DNA from: Nakamurella antarctica
Lineage (GTDB): Bacteria; Actinomycetota; Actinomycetes; Mycobacteriales; Nakamurellaceae
DNA: 64,000 bases
Reading direction: 5' to 3'
Assembly (NCBI RefSeq): GCF_003860405.1
Contig: NZ_CP034170.1
Location: 682,001-746,000, forward strand
Below, in pieces: positions 62,308-64,000 of the stretch. The notes under the pieces are model-generated. The model saw only the letters and a program-made list of their open reading frames with translations. It was not told the DNA's origin and did no database searches. Both the position numbers and the translations under genes were made by a program. The stretch's first letter is position 1. Each line of letters opens with the position of its first letter.

Positions 62308-64000
62308 CTAGTTTTTATACAAACTGTTGAGTAGTGACATGTTCTGTTGCTCAACGGTTTTACGTCGGACCTTGAGTGACGGAGTGATGGATCCATCTTC
62401 GATGGTGAGGTCCTTGGGCAGGATTTCGAACTTTTTGATGGTTTCCCAACGCTCGAGCTTGCTGTTGAGTTCTTGGACTTGGCCGTCGATGAGGTCGCGG
62501 ACCTGCGGCGCCTTCGTCAGCTCTGCGTAGCTCTTACCCTCCAGCCCGTTGGTCTTTGCCCAGTCGGTGATGGCGTCCGCATCCACGGTGATCAAAGCCG
62601 ATACGAAGTTACGTCCCTCACCGTGCACCACGATCTGACTGGCATAGGGCGAGATGGCCTTGAAGAGGATCTCGATCTTTTGAGGGGCGATGTATTTGCC
62701 ACCGGATGTTTTGATCAGGTCCTTCTTGCGGTCGGTCACCATCAACTTGCCGTCGACCATTTTTCCAATATCCCCCGTACAGAACCAGCCGTCGGCGTCG
62801 AGTACTTCTGCGGTGACGTCGGGGAGGTTGTGATAACCGCTCATCACGCCCGGTCCACGAACCAGAATCTCGCCGTCCTCGGCGATTTTTACTTCGGTAC
62901 CTGTCAGCGGCGGGCCAACGGTACCGAATACCAAATCGTCCGGTCGCCCCACGAATGTCGCGGCGCTGGTTTCGGACAGCCCATATCCCTCCACGAGTGG
63001 CATCCCCACTGCTGCGTACCACTGAGCCACCGGGCGTGAGAGGGCGGCGGATCCGGAAACGAAGAAGCGAATCCGACCACCCAGTCGAGCCTGAACCTTG
63101 GCAAACACCAGCTTCTGGGCGACCCCGTGCTGCAGCTTCAGAGTGGCCGGGACAGACTCGCCGGCGAGCGTGCGCCTTGAAACCTCGTGTCCGATCGTGA
63201 ATGCCCAGTTAAAGATCTTGGTCTTCAACCCACCCTCGCCCTGCGCGGTGAGCATGACTTTGGCGCGAACCTTCTCGAAGATCCTCGGTGCGCCAGCCAT
63301 GAAGGTCGGTTTTACCACCGCTAGATTCTCGACGATCCGATCGAGGTTGCCGTCGACAGCGGTGCTGAAACCGAGCCTCAGTTGCACGGCCAGCAGGACC
63401 TTGCCGAAAACGTGGGACAGCGGCAGCCACAGGTATTGCACATCGCTGTCGTCGAGGATGTTCATCTTCTCGACAGCCCAGCCCTCGTACGTCCAGCTGC
63501 TGTGCAGCAACCGCACCCCCTTGGGCTTTCCGGTGGTCCCGGAGGTGTAAATCAGGGTGGCCAGGCTATCGGGTCGGATCGCCGCGATAGCCTCGGTGAC
63601 CAATGCCGGGCTAGAAGCGAGCAGTTCGCGCCCGTGTTTTTCCAGCTCTGCGAGCGTGATGACGAGGTCGGAATCGCCGACGCCGTCTATCACGATGATT
63701 TTGAACAGGTCCGGCAGGTCCGCGAGCTTGGACTTGACCTTGTCGACCTGGGTTTGGTCTTCGACGATGACGATGCGCGAACCGGAATCGAAGGTTACGT
63801 ACGCGACGTCTTCGGCGGCAGTAGTCGGATAGATGGTGGTGGTGGCGGCGCCCGCGCACATAATCCCGAGGTCGGACAAGATCCATTCGATCCGGGTGCT
63901 GCAGATGATGGCGACCCGCTCTTCGGGCTTGATGCCGAGGCCGATCAAACCGGCAGAAATTGCGAAAACCCGGTCCTGTGTCTGGGCCCATGTCAGTGAT
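62308..64000 (-). CDS. long-chain acyl-CoA synthetase (FadD15-like), 5' end beyond the window
   Basis: The frame is open across the right edge (SLTWAQTQDRVFAISAGL just before the edge), so the true start is outside. It contains the P-loop LIYTSGTTGKPKGV, VEGYGLSETSAATFV, WFCTGDIGKM, DRKKDLIKTSGGKYIAPQKI and the C-terminal GSITPSLKVRRKTVEQQ. These features and the large size place it with the FadD15/plant-type AMP-dependent synthetases of actinobacteria, which activate long-chain fatty acids. It is the second ligase of this kind in the window. Confidence 0.92.
   Translation of the reverse strand, partial: SLTWAQTQDRVFAISAGLIGLGIKPEERVAIICSTRIEWILSDLGIMCAGAATTTIYPTTAAEDVAYVTFDSGSRIVIVEDQTQVDKVKSKLADLPDLFKIIVIDGVGDSDLVITLAELEKHGRELLASSPALVTEAIAAIRPDSLATLIYTSGTTGKPKGVRLLHSSWTYEGWAVEKMNILDDSDVQYLWLPLSHVFGKVLLAVQLRLGFSTAVDGNLDRIVENLAVVKPTFMAGAPRIFEKVRAKVMLTAQGEGGLKTKIFNWAFTIGHEVSRRTLAGESVPATLKLQHGVAQKLVFAKVQARLGGRIRFFVSGSAALSRPVAQWYAAVGMPLVEGYGLSETSAATFVGRPDDLVFGTVGPPLTGTEVKIAEDGEILVRGPGVMSGYHNLPDVTAEVLDADGWFCTGDIGKMVDGKLMVTDRKKDLIKTSGGKYIAPQKIEILFKAISPYASQIVVHGEGRNFVSALITVDADAITDWAKTNGLEGKSYAELTKAPQVRDLIDGQVQELNSKLERWETIKKFEILPKDLTIEDGSITPSLKVRRKTVEQQNMSLLNSLYKN

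Overview
The window is GC-rich chromosomal DNA of an actinobacterium (Actinomycetia). Several blocks point there: a DUF3516-type helicase, a citrate synthase/pdxH neighbourhood, the block moaB - mscL - fmdB family - 5-formyl-THF cyclo-ligase - glp(moeA) - rimJ - glpR/sepX in nearly the order known from mycobacteria, WS/DGAT and GT87 families, and common GTG starts and ATGA overlaps. I cannot name the genus. No rRNA, CRISPR array, integrase or transposase was seen. The window cuts a gene at each end.

Layout. 1-8.9 kb: partial helicase, pdxH, a repeat-bearing membrane protein, an unknown protein translationally coupled to an aldose epimerase, a photolyase, citrate synthase, and a divergent acyl-CoA ligase. 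9.0-13.3 kb: three tandem paralogues of a membrane-anchored NodB-like (polysaccharide deacetylase-like) protein. 13.4-14.9 kb: a GT87 membrane glycosyltransferase. 14.8-31.4 kb: a catabolic island for choline and glycine betaine. It holds choline dehydrogenase (betA), betaine aldehyde dehydrogenase (betB), a Rieske oxygenase with its own ferredoxin and reductase (glycine betaine demethylation), dimethylglycine oxidase, heterotetrameric sarcosine oxidase (soxB, soxD and a soxA-soxG fusion), formyl-THF deformylase (purU) and two IclR regulators. Together these can strip methyl groups from choline to glycine and recycle folate one-carbon units.

31.6-38.6 kb: a membrane protein, ArfB, a TipA-like MerR regulator with a promoter dyad, and a five-gene biotin-transport operon (bioY, AMP ligase, thiolase, ecfA, ecfT). 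38.8-47.5 kb: hydrolase, moaB, mscL, a SAF-domain protein, FmdB, cyclo-ligase, the Glp/RimJ/GlpR division-linked block and comB. 47.6-47.9 kb: tRNA-Ala(CGC), whose 3' end and terminator are repeated three times with a 111-bp period. 48.0-64 kb: a small unknown protein, WS/DGAT, CPBP protease, an ABC exporter, RtcB, a divergent ALDH, a SNF2 helicase split by a frameshift, a serine hydrolase, homocysteine methyltransferase, and a partial FadD15-like ligase.

Most notable: the soxA-soxG fusion, a GTTGCGTA-type operator shared by several promoters of the betaine island, the tRNA-tail triplication, the triple NodB-like array with an altered metal motif, and two apparent single-C deletions (purU 5' end, SNF2 helicase) that are either sequence errors or real gene lesions.
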